Positions 43,528 to 52,783 are shown, counted from the first letter of the stretch. The stretch: DNA of 64,000 nucleotides from an uncultured Bacilli bacterium (GCA_934167665.1 CAKPLN010000006.1:16634-80633); one strand, 5' to 3'. The notes: generated by a model not told the origin, from the sequence alone. Numbers and translations: made by a program.

Positions 43528-44412
43528 ATGATTAAAGATATTAACCAAGTTTTTTTATCGTCTCCTAAAATGTCAATAGACGATAGTAGTAAAATAGTTA
43601 TAATGAGTGATTGTCATAGAGGAACTGCCTTAAGTTTTGATAATTTTATTCAGAATGAAGAAATATATAAATCAGCTCTAATGTACTATTACAGTAAAGA
43701 TTTTACTTATATAGAATTAGGTGATGGTGATGAAATGTGGGAAGTAGATAACTACCAAGAAATTATAAAAACATATATAGATATATTTAGAAAATTAAAA
43801 AAGTTTTATGATGAAAAAAGATTAATAATGATCTATGGTAATCATGATATTTTAAAAAGATCAAAAGTGTTTTTAGAAAAATATTTTTACAAGTATTATG
43901 ACCACAAAACTAATAAGAGTGAGGCACTACTAGATGGTCTAGAAGTAAATGAATCTCTCATTTTAAATTATAAAGATTATGATATATTTTTAATTCATGG
44001 TCATCAAATGGATATTATGAATAGTAAATTTTGGCGTATTTCTAGATTCCTTGTTAAAAATATTTGGCGTCCTTTAGAGACAATGGGGGCATCAGATCCA
44101 ACAGGGCTTGCTAAAAACAATAAAACGAAAAAAATAATTGAAAAGAGAATGAAAAAGTGGAGTATAAAAAACAATAAAATATTAATTGCTGGTCATACTC
44201 ATAGAGCTGTATTTCCTAAAATAGGTGAAAGTCTTTATTTCAATGATGGAAGCTGTGTTCATCCCAATGGTATAACTTGTTTAGAAATAGAAGACGGTTG
44301 TATTTCCTTAGTAAAGTGGGAACAAGAAAGTATTAACAAAGTTATGATTTCTAAAAGAAAATTAATAAAAGGCAAAGAAAAAATAGCCAATTTTTATAGT
44401 AAAGGTAAATAA
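43528..44412 (+). CDS. Calcineurin-like metallophosphoesterase
   Basis: A 294-residue protein with all metal motifs: MSDCHRG (D/H block 1), LGDGDE (block 2), YGNHD (block 3), IHGHQ and AGHTHR. It resembles UDP-2,3-diacylglucosamine hydrolase-like and YmdB-unrelated bacterial phosphoesterases; substrate unknown. The basic C-terminus and lack of a signal peptide place it in the cytosol. It is the last gene before prepilin-like copy 4. Confidence 0.88.
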   Translation: MIKDINQVFLSSPKMSIDDSSKIVIMSDCHRGTALSFDNFIQNEEIYKSALMYYYSKDFTYIELGDGDEMWEVDNYQEIIKTYIDIFRKLKKFYDEKRLIMIYGNHDILKRSKVFLEKYFYKYYDHKTNKSEALLDGLEVNESLILNYKDYDIFLIHGHQMDIMNSKFWRISRFLVKNIWRPLETMGASDPTGLAKNNKTKKIIEKRMKKWSIKNNKILIAGHTHRAVFPKIGESLYFNDGSCVHPNGITCLEIEDGCISLVKWEQESINKVMISKRKLIKGKEKIANFYSKGK

Positions 44413-44537
44413 ATAATTTATATTTTTACACTCTTTTCAAACTGTTTATTTTTAGCTTAGAACTGCATTGTATATATAAAGAAATACCCTGTCTACTTAA
44501 TTTCTCTTGTTGTCCTCTTTAAGCTTACCAGTACACA

Positions 44538-44567
44538 TTGACAAAAACGTGGGGAGAGGGGTATACT
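44538..44567 (+). promoter_or_regulatory. Promoter of prepilin-like copy 4, G-rich spacer type
   Basis: TTGACA (44538-44543), 18-bp spacer containing GTGGGGAGAGGGG, TATACT (44562-44567). The sequence from the -35 to the start region is almost the same as at 17212. Confidence 0.75.
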
Positions 44568-44592
44568 TTATACATAATAGAGAGAGGTGTAT

Positions 44593-45960
44593 ATGAAAAG
44601 AATTAATAAAAAAGGTTTTACTTTAGTAGAACTTTTAGCCGTAATCGTCATTATGGGTATTTTGATGATGGTCGCAATTCCATCAATAAGTAGAGTAATC
44701 GAAAACTCTAGGAAGGATACGTTTGTAGATATCGCTAAGTCTTATGCGAACGCGGCTAAGACACTTTGGACAGCTGATACTTTAACGTGTGAAGGAACAG
44801 TCGCATCAGCTGTAGATGATGGCGATTATTATATTTTAATTAATACTAAAGAATCTGCTAGAGCAATACTTCCCGTATTAGTAGATCAAGGTGGTAAATC
44901 ATCTTGGGGAAATAGAGATGTAAATGGTTATGTAAGAGTTCATGTTGAAACAGTAACAGATAACAATGGAGAACCAAAAAGAACCACAACTTTTTATGTT
45001 AGTTTAAGTGATGGAACTCATGGCTTAATAGATAATGGAAGTATGACTTCAGATAACCTAAAAAAAGGTAATGTTAAAATGGATTTATCGAGTGATGATA
45101 AGAAAAAAGTAGAATTAACACTTGATAATGGTAACTTAAATTGTTCTAAGACTAATCTTGGAACTTATACGTGTACAGAAGTAACACCAGTAAAAACTAT
45201 AACCGGTTTATGTGTAGATGATTCAAGTTATGCCGGAAATAATGGTACAGTAGATGTTAATCCAGTAAGCTTTGCGAATGATGACTGGGCAACAATAGCA
45301 GCTGCCGCAGAGAGTGGAAATTATAAAGGAAAATATAATGTAGGTGATACTAAAGAAGTAGACCTAGGAAGCTTAGGAAAGCATACAGTAAGAATAGCTA
45401 ATACTTCAACACCAGCAGAATGTAGCCAAGAAGGATTTTCACAAACGGCTTGTGGTTTCGTATTAGAGTTTGCAGATATAATTACAACGCATAATATGAA
45501 TTCTACTAGTACAAATGTAGGTGGTTGGCCAGCAAGTAGTATGAGAAGTTATTTAAGTACAGATATATATAATGCTTTACCAGCAGATTTACAAAGTGCC
45601 ATAATAGATACAAAAGTAGTATCAGGTCATGGAAGTAAGGATTCAGCTAACTTTACATCAACAGATAAGTTATATTTATTGTCTACAGCTGAAGTATGGG
45701 CACAAGGAACATCAAATACTATTACTAACGATACAGGAAGAGATAATACTAGACAGTTAGATTATTATACAGGAGTTACAACAAATAGTTATTCTAAGGC
45801 TAGTAAACAGATAAATGGATCAAATTCAAAATGGTGGCTCCGCGCGGCTAATTCCTCTTATAGTAACTATTTCTATTATGTGTATAGTAGTGGTGATTGG
45901 AGTTTCCATGATTATGCTACTGATACTTACGGTGTTTCGCCGGCTTTCCGAATAGCCTAA
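44593..45960 (+). CDS. Prepilin-like protein with hypervariable C-terminus, copy 4
   Basis: A 455-residue protein starting at ATG 44593 after GAGAGGTG. It has the same class III signal and body as copies 1-3, though it lies 26 kb from copy 3, so identity is being maintained by gene conversion or is very recent. Differences are few until the terminal part, which reads KWWLRAANSSYSNYFYYV... and ends GVSPAFRIA. The full structured 3' tail and terminator follow. Promoter type matches copy 3; tail type matches copy 1. Confidence 0.85.
   Translation: MKRINKKGFTLVELLAVIVIMGILMMVAIPSISRVIENSRKDTFVDIAKSYANAAKTLWTADTLTCEGTVASAVDDGDYYILINTKESARAILPVLVDQGGKSSWGNRDVNGYVRVHVETVTDNNGEPKRTTTFYVSLSDGTHGLIDNGSMTSDNLKKGNVKMDLSSDDKKKVELTLDNGNLNCSKTNLGTYTCTEVTPVKTITGLCVDDSSYAGNNGTVDVNPVSFANDDWATIAAAAESGNYKGKYNVGDTKEVDLGSLGKHTVRIANTSTPAECSQEGFSQTACGFVLEFADIITTHNMNSTSTNVGGWPASSMRSYLSTDIYNALPADLQSAIIDTKVVSGHGSKDSANFTSTDKLYLLSTAEVWAQGTSNTITNDTGRDNTRQLDYYTGVTTNSYSKASKQINGSNSKWWLRAANSSYSNYFYYVYSSGDWSFHDYATDTYGVSPAFRIA
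45829..45960 (+). other. Hypervariable segment of copy 4 (candidate DGR variable repeat)
   Basis: Forty-three codons plus stop. Many of the codons that vary read AAT, AAC, AGT or TAT here, so this copy may be among those closest to an adenine-rich template. Confidence 0.55.
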
Positions 45961-46068
45961 ATGTAAACAGAGTGTAAAGTTATAAAAAATATATTGTATA
46001 GTCGGAGATTGGGACTATACCGATAGTCATCTTACCGAAGTCGTACTGCGAACTAAAGTGAGTAAAAA
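45961..46068 (+). other. Conserved structured 3' tail after copy 4
   Basis: Nearly identical to 2245-2354. The hairpin GTATAGTC (45996-46003) / GACTATAC (46013-46020) is a perfect 8-bp stem here; the outermost pair C-G is C/A in copy 1. Confidence 0.5.
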
Positions 46069-46096
46069 GTATTGGGCGAAGCCCAATACTTTTTTG
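46069..46096 (+). terminator. Rho-independent terminator of copy 4
   Basis: GTATTGGGC, GAA loop, GCCCAATAC, six T. Same stem as at 2355. Confidence 0.9.
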
Positions 46097-46111
46097 TATT
46101 TTTTAAATATG

Positions 46112-46534
46112 CCATCAACTGTAACCAGAATTGATAATGGGCATTTAATGATAATCAGATTATTAATGAGGAACAAGCATAGGGCAAGGTGTCTTTTATA
46201 GAAATAACGTTACCTATGTTGATAATGGCGATGGCACATTGACTGATGGCTTTGTTTACGCTAAAAATCAAGATGGAAGTGTGAATTATACCAATATAGT
46301 TGGGGATGTAAAGGTAAATACTGCAATGTAATAATTTTAAATAATGTAAAAATACTAGATAATGCTTTTTATAAAGTAATTAATTGGAGTACGTATAATG
46401 CTTTAACTAAGATTATAAATAAAACAGGTAGAAAGTTTGACTGGAAAGCTATTACTAGATGTTTGACTGAGGCAACTTTTGAATATGGAACAGTGGAAAA
46501 CTGGTACGGTAATATTGAAGTAGTTAAAGGATAA
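46112..46534 (+). pseudogene. Decayed BspA-like leucine-rich-repeat surface protein
   Basis: Pieces in three frames read as one protein: PSTVTRIDNG, then NDNQIINEEQA, then FYRNNVTYVDNGDG and GSVNYTNIVG, then NVKILDNAFYKVINW, TKIINKTGRKFDWKAITRC and GTVENWYGNIEVVKG to a stop at 46534. This order (VT-I-NGAF repeat, NN-V repeat, terminal TGRxFDW and GTVxNxYGN) is the C-terminal plan of LRR_5/BspA-type surface proteins of related gut bacteria. Several frameshifts and stops rule out function. It sits right behind the terminator of copy 4, filling the gap before the Nudix gene. Confidence 0.7.
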
Positions 46535-46598
46535 ATTCTTTTAAAAAAATATTTTATATGTTAAAATATAAGTATCTTACTTATAAAAGGAGTTAGTT

Positions 46599-47003
46599 AT
46601 GAAAGTTGTTGGAACTATGTTTTTTAAAGATAAAAGTCTTCTTATTGATAAACCTAGGAAACGACCAACTTATCAAATGATAGGTGGAAGGGTTGAAGAA
46701 GATGAAACACCTTTAAAAGCAGCTATTAGAGAATGTCATGAAGAATTAGGACCAGAGGCTATTTTTGATGAAAGCTTATTTCAACTAGTTATGGAGTTTG
46801 ATGAAATCGCTACGAGTGATGGTGTAACTCCAATTCACTTTTATGTCTTTCAATATCAAGGTACTTTAGAAGGTGTTTTAACCACTTCTGAAGAAATTGA
46901 AAAATTTACTTGGTACAATTCAAATAATGAAGAGACAGTTTTATCCAATACTCTAAAAAATGAAGTAGTACCATACTGTTTAAAAAAACAATTAATTAAA
47001 TAA
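46599..47003 (+). CDS. Nudix hydrolase
   Basis: A 134-residue protein with the Nudix box GGRVEEDETPLKAAIRECHEELG complete in its key residues (GX5EX7REUXEEXG). There is no other domain. The substrate, a nucleoside diphosphate derivative, is not predictable; the size suits MutT/ADP-ribose-type enzymes. AAAGGAG precedes the ATG. Confidence 0.88.
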   Translation: MKVVGTMFFKDKSLLIDKPRKRPTYQMIGGRVEEDETPLKAAIRECHEELGPEAIFDESLFQLVMEFDEIATSDGVTPIHFYVFQYQGTLEGVLTTSEEIEKFTWYNSNNEETVLSNTLKNEVVPYCLKKQLIK

Positions 47004-47006
47004 AAA

Positions 47007-47038
47007 AATATGTGTTTAGTTTTTAACACATATTTTTT
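47007..47038 (+). terminator. Rho-independent terminator
   Basis: AATATGTGTT / AACACATATT stem, 8-nt loop, T-rich tail. Confidence 0.8.
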
Positions 47039-47114
47039 ATTAAACTTCAAATAATCAGTATATAGCTTTTTAAGTAATTTTATTATATACTTAAAATAAG
47101 AATGGTGATTGTAA

Positions 47115-47819
47115 ATGAATGATAATGTAACTATAAATAATAAAAATATAGCTAATTATATTATGTTTAAATTAGATAAAACTACTAATAGTTTTTCAAC
47201 TGATGAACTATGTCAAATAACTGAATTAGTTATAGATTATAATAATGAAAATGAAAGTAATTTTGTATTCTTAAATGAATTATTAAAATTAACTGAATTA
47301 AAAAAATTAACATTAAGACATGGTTACATATATAACTCTGATTATAATGTGTTATTAAGATTAACTAATTTATCTAGTTTAACATTTGATAATTGTGAAC
47401 TTGAAAATGCTAATCTAATTGCTTCTTTAAATCTTAAATCATTATCACTAATTAACTGCCAAATAAGGGATTATTCTTTTATTAATATTTTAAAAGATTT
47501 AGAAGAATTAACAATTATAAATGGTAATATTGAAGTATCTAAAATAAATACCCTTCAAAACTTAAATTATCTTCAATTATCATATTCAACTATATTAGAT
47601 AATGTCTCTTTAACTATTGAGTCTTTAAAAGAATTATATATTGATAACACTAATATTATGAATTTAGATTTTTTAACTAATTTAAAAAATCTACATCGCT
47701 TAAGTATTGATAAAAATCAGTATAATAAGAATAGGTATATTTTATCTACATTAAATAAAGATATTTTAGTATTAAATGAGAATATGACAGAATTTGTAGG
47801 TGATAATGATGAAGAATAA
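47115..47819 (+). CDS. Intracellular leucine-rich-repeat protein
   Basis: This 234-residue protein has irregular LRRs of about 22 residues from residue 55 on (LTELKKLTLRHGYIYNSD, LTNLSSLTFDNCELENA, LKDLEELTIINGNIEVSK, LKNLHRLSIDKNQYN). It has no signal peptide, membrane helix or anchor, so it is likely cytosolic. It ends inside the next gene (11-bp overlap), which encodes a transglutaminase-like protein; the two are probably made together and may interact. Confidence 0.8.
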   Translation: MNDNVTINNKNIANYIMFKLDKTTNSFSTDELCQITELVIDYNNENESNFVFLNELLKLTELKKLTLRHGYIYNSDYNVLLRLTNLSSLTFDNCELENANLIASLNLKSLSLINCQIRDYSFINILKDLEELTIINGNIEVSKINTLQNLNYLQLSYSTILDNVSLTIESLKELYIDNTNIMNLDFLTNLKNLHRLSIDKNQYNKNRYILSTLNKDILVLNENMTEFVGDNDEE

Positions 47820-49896
47820 TTATGCTTTACAAATAACTTTTTCTTTAGATGATACTTTCAATTTAGATTATATTAATAGTATATGTAGTCAATATAGTGG
47901 TTCAATGGTTTTAGTTGAAGTTCCAAATACTAAGGGAATTACTTCTAGTATGTTAGAAGCCTTACCAGCTAATGCTGATATAAGAATTGCTGGTGGATAT
48001 GATGTTAAAAGAGTTGCTGACAAAAAAGGTATTGTTTATAAAAATGGTGAAACAGGGGAATACTATATAGATGCTGTAATTTATACTAAAAATGAGGCTG
48101 TAAAGATTGTTAGAGAAATGGAAAAAATTGAAGCTATGTTAGAGCCTGAATGGTCTGATATTCAAAAATTAGTATGTATCTATGACTATTTAAAAACCAA
48201 TATAATGTACGATCCAAAATTTGAATCAAAGCCCTCTAGTGAAACTAGGAGCTTAAGGGGTTTAATAACTAAAGAAAGTGTTTGTGCCGGCTACTCCATT
48301 ATTTTAAAAGAATTATTAGAAAGAATTAATATAAGCTGTGAGTATGTTGAAGGTGGTACTAGAAACCTAGACCATTTAAATCATGCTTGGAACATAGTTA
48401 AAATAGGGGGAAAGAAGTATCCAATAGATTTAACATGGGATAATGCTAGGTTCAGTAGAGGAAGTCTAAAAACTTTTGATTTGTTAGGGCAAAACGTAAC
48501 AGAGTTTTGTAGAACTCATCATCCTAGTAAAGATGAAATAACTCAAGACTATGAACACAGCCTATCAGAGTTAGATCAACAACTTATTAAGAAAATATAT
48601 GCTAAGTTAAATATAACCAGAGAGTATGAGAAAGCCACAACTTATTATGGAGTAAGAAGTGATAATTCAGAATTTATTGCGATTCAAGTAGGGGATGCCA
48701 CTATCGGTAATAAAACATATTATAGATATTACTATTGTGAAAAATCTAAAGATGGTACTTATCAAGCTCCACTAGTTCTATGTAGTGATACCAATCTTAC
48801 TAATATCATAAACTGTAAAAATTTTAATAAACCAATACCAGATAATTATGAATGGACCGTAAGTAATGTTTTGTTTTCAAAAGAAAACATTGCCTCTTCC
48901 TTAGGTCAAAATACGTGCTACATTGGAGGAGTTCGTAAAAGAGAGTTAAAAAACGGGCTTAATCTTGTTTTATCAACAGCAGATATAGATAAGCCTCAAG
49001 AGGTAAGACGCTTATTTTCTTATCCTACTAGGCGCTTTACACGACAGGATGGTACAACTATTATTGTTCAGCAAATGTTAAGAAGTCCTTATTCAATTGA
49101 TGGCATCGATGTAATGAAATACGATGTATTTGAAATGTTTAATCAAGATGGTAAACCTCTAATTAAAAAAAATACCATCTTTACTGAAAAAAGTCTGTTT
49201 AGAAATGCTCACGAAGATTTAGCAGATACCGTTCTTTCAAGAGATATGTTAGATAAAATGAGTAGAAGAACAGGCGGTTATATTGGCTATTATAGTGAAG
49301 ATGATAGTATAAAATATAATCCTAATTTATCCTCTTATTTTGAAAACACCAAAAGAATTGATTTAGATATAGACAAAGAAGAAGCAAGCCCTCTTCCTAC
49401 GTTTAAGGAAGTAGAAGATTTAGCAGCAAACTACGAAGTATCTCTTGATTCCGATTCTATTCAAGTAAGAAGTATTGCAACTGGTGAAGTAATAGCCGAT
49501 CCATCTTTAGCTAAAAGAGCCTTGTTTGCTAATATATGGCTTTCATCTGCTGGAATTATCTACTATTTAGATGATAAAAGACCAGGAGAAAAATATGCCT
49601 TTAACAGTCAAGCTGAAGAATTATATAATACAATTTGCACTGACTTAAGAACAAGTGCTGAACTTAATGGTAGAATAGATACTGTTGGACTTTTTGAAGG
49701 CATTAAAGATCAAAATAATTATAAATACAGTACCGAAATAGTAGTAAACTTATTTAGAAGTAAGTATCAAACTGATTTTATAAACGAATTTGTTTTAGCA
49801 TCAACAGGAGCTACTCCAACAACAAAAGCTGAACCATTATACAATCTCAGTCATGCGGCATCTCTTACTACAAGTAAAAGTGAAAAGAATGTTTAA
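47809..49896 (+). CDS. Transglutaminase-like cysteine protease/transferase protein
   Basis: I choose ATG 47809 (695 aa), 6 nt after AGGTG; a GTG at 47800 lies inside that site. Residues ~110-230 form a transglutaminase-core domain: YDYLKTNIMYDPKF, Cys in KESVCAGYSIILKELL, His in DHLNHAWNIVKI and Asp in YPIDLTWDNA, so the triad is intact. The remaining ~460 residues contain no motif I recognise (a KSSxx...RRLFSYPTRRFTRQDGTT segment and an acidic region near 520). There is no export signal, which is unusual since many bacterial homologues are secreted. Its overlap with the LRR gene suggests a two-component unit, perhaps modifying a protein recognised by the LRR. Confidence 0.8.
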   Translation: MKNNYALQITFSLDDTFNLDYINSICSQYSGSMVLVEVPNTKGITSSMLEALPANADIRIAGGYDVKRVADKKGIVYKNGETGEYYIDAVIYTKNEAVKIVREMEKIEAMLEPEWSDIQKLVCIYDYLKTNIMYDPKFESKPSSETRSLRGLITKESVCAGYSIILKELLERINISCEYVEGGTRNLDHLNHAWNIVKIGGKKYPIDLTWDNARFSRGSLKTFDLLGQNVTEFCRTHHPSKDEITQDYEHSLSELDQQLIKKIYAKLNITREYEKATTYYGVRSDNSEFIAIQVGDATIGNKTYYRYYYCEKSKDGTYQAPLVLCSDTNLTNIINCKNFNKPIPDNYEWTVSNVLFSKENIASSLGQNTCYIGGVRKRELKNGLNLVLSTADIDKPQEVRRLFSYPTRRFTRQDGTTIIVQQMLRSPYSIDGIDVMKYDVFEMFNQDGKPLIKKNTIFTEKSLFRNAHEDLADTVLSRDMLDKMSRRTGGYIGYYSEDDSIKYNPNLSSYFENTKRIDLDIDKEEASPLPTFKEVEDLAANYEVSLDSDSIQVRSIATGEVIADPSLAKRALFANIWLSSAGIIYYLDDKRPGEKYAFNSQAEELYNTICTDLRTSAELNGRIDTVGLFEGIKDQNNYKYSTEIVVNLFRSKYQTDFINEFVLASTGATPTTKAEPLYNLSHAASLTTSKSEKNV

Positions 49897-49933
49897 TTAT
49901 AAATAAAATTAGTAAAATGTTACAAAATAAATA

Positions 49934-49962
49934 TTGAGTAAATAAAGTAATAGTTTTATAAT
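49934..49962 (+). promoter_or_regulatory. Promoter of the HD-domain gene
   Basis: TTGAGT (49934-49939), 17-bp spacer, TATAAT (49957-49962). Confidence 0.55.
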
Positions 49963-49979
49963 ATGAGCGAGGCGATTTT

Positions 49980-50468
49980 ATGAATAGTAATAGTAGTAAT
50001 AATTATGAGTTTCAAGAAATAATAAAAGATATAATAAGAAATGAAGAAGTTCAAAAAATGAAAAATTATCTTCAACATTTCAATACTAATTGTTATGATC
50101 ATTGTTATAATGTAGCGTATTATTGTTATATAATAGCTAAAAAATTTAATTGGGATTATAAATCAGTTACTAGAGCCGGTATGCTACATGATTTATTTTT
50201 ATATGATTGGCGTAAAAGAGATGATAATAGAAAAGGTTGCCATGCTTTTACCCATGGTACTGTAGCATGTAATAACGCTACTAGATTATTCAATTTAAAC
50301 AAGAAAGAACAAAATATGATAAAAAGACATATGTTTCCGGTTACAATAATTCCTCCAACATCAAAAGAAGGGCTACTTTTAACTCTTATTGATAAGTACT
50401 GTGCTCTTAAAGAATTTAAACAATATTTATTAGATAAGTTAAAAATAATAAGGATACAAAAAGTATAG
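49980..50468 (+). CDS. HD-domain phosphohydrolase
   Basis: A 162-residue protein with an HD-type metal site: His in NCYDHCYNVAYYCY, HD in AGMLHDLFLYDW, then His in HAFTHGTVACNN and the Asp in TLIDKYCA. It matches small HDIG-like proteins of Bacillota. The substrate is unknown; nucleotides are likely. It has its own promoter. Confidence 0.85.
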   Translation: MNSNSSNNYEFQEIIKDIIRNEEVQKMKNYLQHFNTNCYDHCYNVAYYCYIIAKKFNWDYKSVTRAGMLHDLFLYDWRKRDDNRKGCHAFTHGTVACNNATRLFNLNKKEQNMIKRHMFPVTIIPPTSKEGLLLTLIDKYCALKEFKQYLLDKLKIIRIQKV

Positions 50469-50492
50469 TTTAAGATAATTCATAAAAAACTA

Positions 50493-50521
50493 TTGACATG
50501 AAGTAACACTTAACTTACATA
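50493..50521 (+). promoter_or_regulatory. Promoter with possible operator before the flavin-reductase remnant
   Basis: TTGACA (50493-50498) with TACATA (50516-50521) 17 bp on. The spacer contains GTAA-N8-TTAC, a dyad of the kind bound by small winged-helix repressors; no such repressor gene is adjacent. Confidence 0.35.
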
Positions 50522-50545
50522 TGAAAATAGATAAGGATAATAATT

Positions 50546-51093
50546 ATGAGAAAAGATTTAGGAAATAAAATGTATTTTTTACCACTTCCAGTATTAATGA
50601 TTGGAACTTATGATAATGATGGTAATGCTAATGTTATGAATGCTGCTTGGGGTGGTATTTATGATTATGGAAAAATTTATATATCATTATCTAAACATAA
50701 AACAACAGATAATTTGGAATTAAAAAAAGCTTTTACTGTGCCTTCGCTACTAAAAGGACAGAGGAAATATCAGACTACTTTGGTGTAACATCAGGCTATA
50801 GAGAAGATAAGATATCAAAATCAGGAGTACATGTTATAAAGTCTAATTATGTAGATGCTCCAATTATTGCCGAATATCCATTAACACTAGAGTGTATAGT
50901 TGATTCATTTGAAGGTGGACAATTAATTGGTAAAATCGTAAATTGTTCTGTAGATGAAGAGTACTTAGATGAAAATGGTAATATTGATATTGATAAAATG
51001 GAACTTATTACTTTTGATATGGTAAGTAATACTTATAGAGTACTAGGTAATGATGTTGGTAAAGCATTCAAAGATGGCTTAAATTTAAAATAA
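50546..51093 (+). pseudogene. Flavin reductase-like (flavoredoxin) gene broken by a frameshift
   Basis: The first part (MRKDLGNKMYFLPLPVLMIG, NANVMNAAWGGI, YISLSKHKTTDNL) is the FMN-binding start of a flavin-reductase-like domain. After LKKAFTV the frame shifts by one base near 50740. The rest continues in another frame: AFATKRTEEISDYFGVTSG, then SNYVDAPIIAEYPLTLEC, VDSFEGGQLIGKIVN and an end at 51093. All family regions are present, so a single-base deletion is the only damage visible. It could be a recent mutation or an assembly error. Confidence 0.85.
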
Positions 51094-51121
51094 TAGTTCT
51101 ATAGAAAGAAGGAATTAATTA

Positions 51122-51445
51122 ATGATAAAGCAAACCACTGGAAGAGATCAATTAGGTGCTTTTGCACCTAACTTTGCTCATTATAATGATGACATTTTAT
51201 TCGGTGAAAATTGGAATGATCCATCAATCGATATAAAAACAAGATGTATAATTACTGTAGTTGCTTTAATGTCATCTGGTATAACAGATAATTCTTTAAA
51301 ATATCACTTAGAAAATGCCAAGAAAAATGGTGTTAGTAGAGAAGAAATGGTAGGTATTATAACTCATACTGCTTTCTATGCTGGTTGGCCAAAAGGTTGG
51401 GCAGTCTTTAATTTAGCCAAAGATATCTACAATGATAATGAGTAG
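51122..51445 (+). CDS. Carboxymuconolactone decarboxylase-family protein
   Basis: A 107-residue helical protein with TRCIITVVALMSSGITDNSL, LKYHLENAKKNGVSREEMVG and ITHTAFYAGWPKGWAVFNLAK, the family core. It lacks the CxxC of AhpD peroxidases but keeps a Cys (TRC) and the His of THTAFYAGWP, so it is closer to gamma-carboxymuconolactone decarboxylases or uncharacterised relatives. It follows the flavin-reductase remnant and may have been in one operon with it. Confidence 0.88.
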   Translation: MIKQTTGRDQLGAFAPNFAHYNDDILFGENWNDPSIDIKTRCIITVVALMSSGITDNSLKYHLENAKKNGVSREEMVGIITHTAFYAGWPKGWAVFNLAKDIYNDNE

Positions 51446-51453
51446 GATTATTT

Positions 51454-51924
51454 ATGAAAAGAAGTTGTGGAATCTTGTTATGGAAAAAGGAAAATAATGA
51501 GTATTATGTATTATTAACTCATTTTGGAGGTCCATACTGGGAAAAGATTAATGAAGGAGCTTGGTCACTTCAAAAAGGTTTAGTTGAAGCTAAAGAAAAA
51601 GTATATGACGCTGCTAAAAGAGAAAGTTTTGAAGAAACAAATTTATCATTACCAAATACTATTAATTATCTAGCTTCTAAAAAAATTTCTAATAAAAAAT
51701 TAGCTATTATTTTTGAAAGCTATTTTGATGGAGATATTTCAAATTTCAAAAGTAACACATTTAAAGTAGAATATCCTAAAGCATCAGGTATTATTAAAGA
51801 ATATCCTGAAATGGATAAAATTGCTTGGTTTTCATTAGAAGATGCTAAAAGATATATAAATAAGTCTCAATTATTTTTTATTAATAGATTAGAAAAGATG
51901 CTTAAAACAAGAAATAAATTATAA
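51454..51924 (+). CDS. Nudix hydrolase (Ap4A-hydrolase-like)
   Basis: A 156-residue protein beginning RSCGILLWKKENNEYYVLLTH with a Nudix box GLVEAKEKVYDAAKRESFEETN (Asn replaces the usual Gly). WEKINEGAWSLQKG before the box is typical of bis(5'-nucleosyl)-tetraphosphatases. It starts 8 bp after the decarboxylase-family gene. Confidence 0.85.
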   Translation: MKRSCGILLWKKENNEYYVLLTHFGGPYWEKINEGAWSLQKGLVEAKEKVYDAAKRESFEETNLSLPNTINYLASKKISNKKLAIIFESYFDGDISNFKSNTFKVEYPKASGIIKEYPEMDKIAWFSLEDAKRYINKSQLFFINRLEKMLKTRNKL

Positions 51925-51978
51925 TTAATATACTAGTTAAACATTACATAATGTTAATTTTCTTAGTACTATAAAGAT

Positions 51979-52588
51979 ATGTGTAAAAGTGAAGTTGTTG
52001 CAAAATTTGCAACAACTGCAAAAGATGGTAAAACTTATCAAGTAGATTATTATAACTTAGATATGATTATAAGTATCGGATATTGAGTAAAAAGTAAAAA
52101 TGGTATTATATCTAGAAAATGGGCTAATAAAATCTTAAAAGATTATTTGCAACAGGACTATGCCTTAAATCAAAAAAGGCTAGAATATTTAGAAAAGACA
52201 GTAAAGTTAATAGATATTGTTAATAGAATAGACGAAAAATTAAAAAGTGATGACGCAAAAGAAATCTTAAAAGTAATAATAGTAAAAAGCAGATAAAGTA
52301 TAATGATTGCTTAGATATCATTAATAAACTAAGATTTAATGAAAAAAGTGATATTTTTGCTATTGAGAGAGATAAGGGCTTAGAGACAATTATAGGTAAT
52401 ATTTATCAAACATTTGATGGTGATGATGTATAAAAAGCATTAAAGAAAAAGCCTCCAATTTCTTATATATGGTTGTTAAAAATCATTCTTTTATAGATGG
52501 TAATAAAAGAATAGCAGCAACATTGTTTATCTATTTTTTGAGTCACTATGATATTCTATATAAAGATAATAAAGCCTTTCGCAACTAA
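51979..52588 (+). pseudogene. Decayed RhuM/Fic-type gene
   Basis: Broken frames carry the RhuM pattern: KFATTAKDGKTYQVDYYNLD and IISIGY, a stop, then VKSKNGI, WANKILKDYL and QKRLEYLEKTVKLID. After more breaks come FNEKSDIFAIERDKGLETII and IYQTFDGDDV. Last is the Fic motif HSFIDGNKRIAATLFIYFL, ending at 52588. RhuM-Fic fusions are widespread in mobile or accessory regions. At least three stops or frameshifts make this non-functional. Confidence 0.8.
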
Positions 52589-52745
52589 TGCTGGTTGGCT
52601 TGGACACACTTTCCAAGAAATTGAAAAATTATGGCCTAATTCAAAAGCTGAAAAAGGCATGAATATAGTATTTAGTGAAGACTATCGCGGAAATAAATTA
52701 ATTACTTCTGAAGATGAAATTACTAAATGGATTAATGAATTATAA
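52569..52745 (+). pseudogene. C-terminal fragment of a flavodoxin-like protein
   Basis: KPFATNAGWLGHTFQEIEKL and then FSEDYRGNKLITSEDEITKW match the last strand and helix of flavodoxin-fold proteins. The N-terminal ~100 residues are absent; the fragment is joined to the end of the Fic remnant, in a different frame. The apparent ATG at 52548 lies within Fic sequence. Confidence 0.6.
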
Positions 52746-52750
52746 TTTTA

Positions 52751-52783
52751 AAGCGGATAGTTAGTTGCTAATTATCTGCTTTT
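52751..52783 (+). terminator. Rho-independent terminator
   Basis: AAGCGGATA / TATCTGCTT stem with one G-T pair and a 13-nt loop, short T tail. Confidence 0.6.

Noticed and set aside
46100..46598. Possible DGR template repeat after copy 4
   Set aside because: The sequence does not resemble the variable segments; it reads as a decayed LRR surface protein instead.
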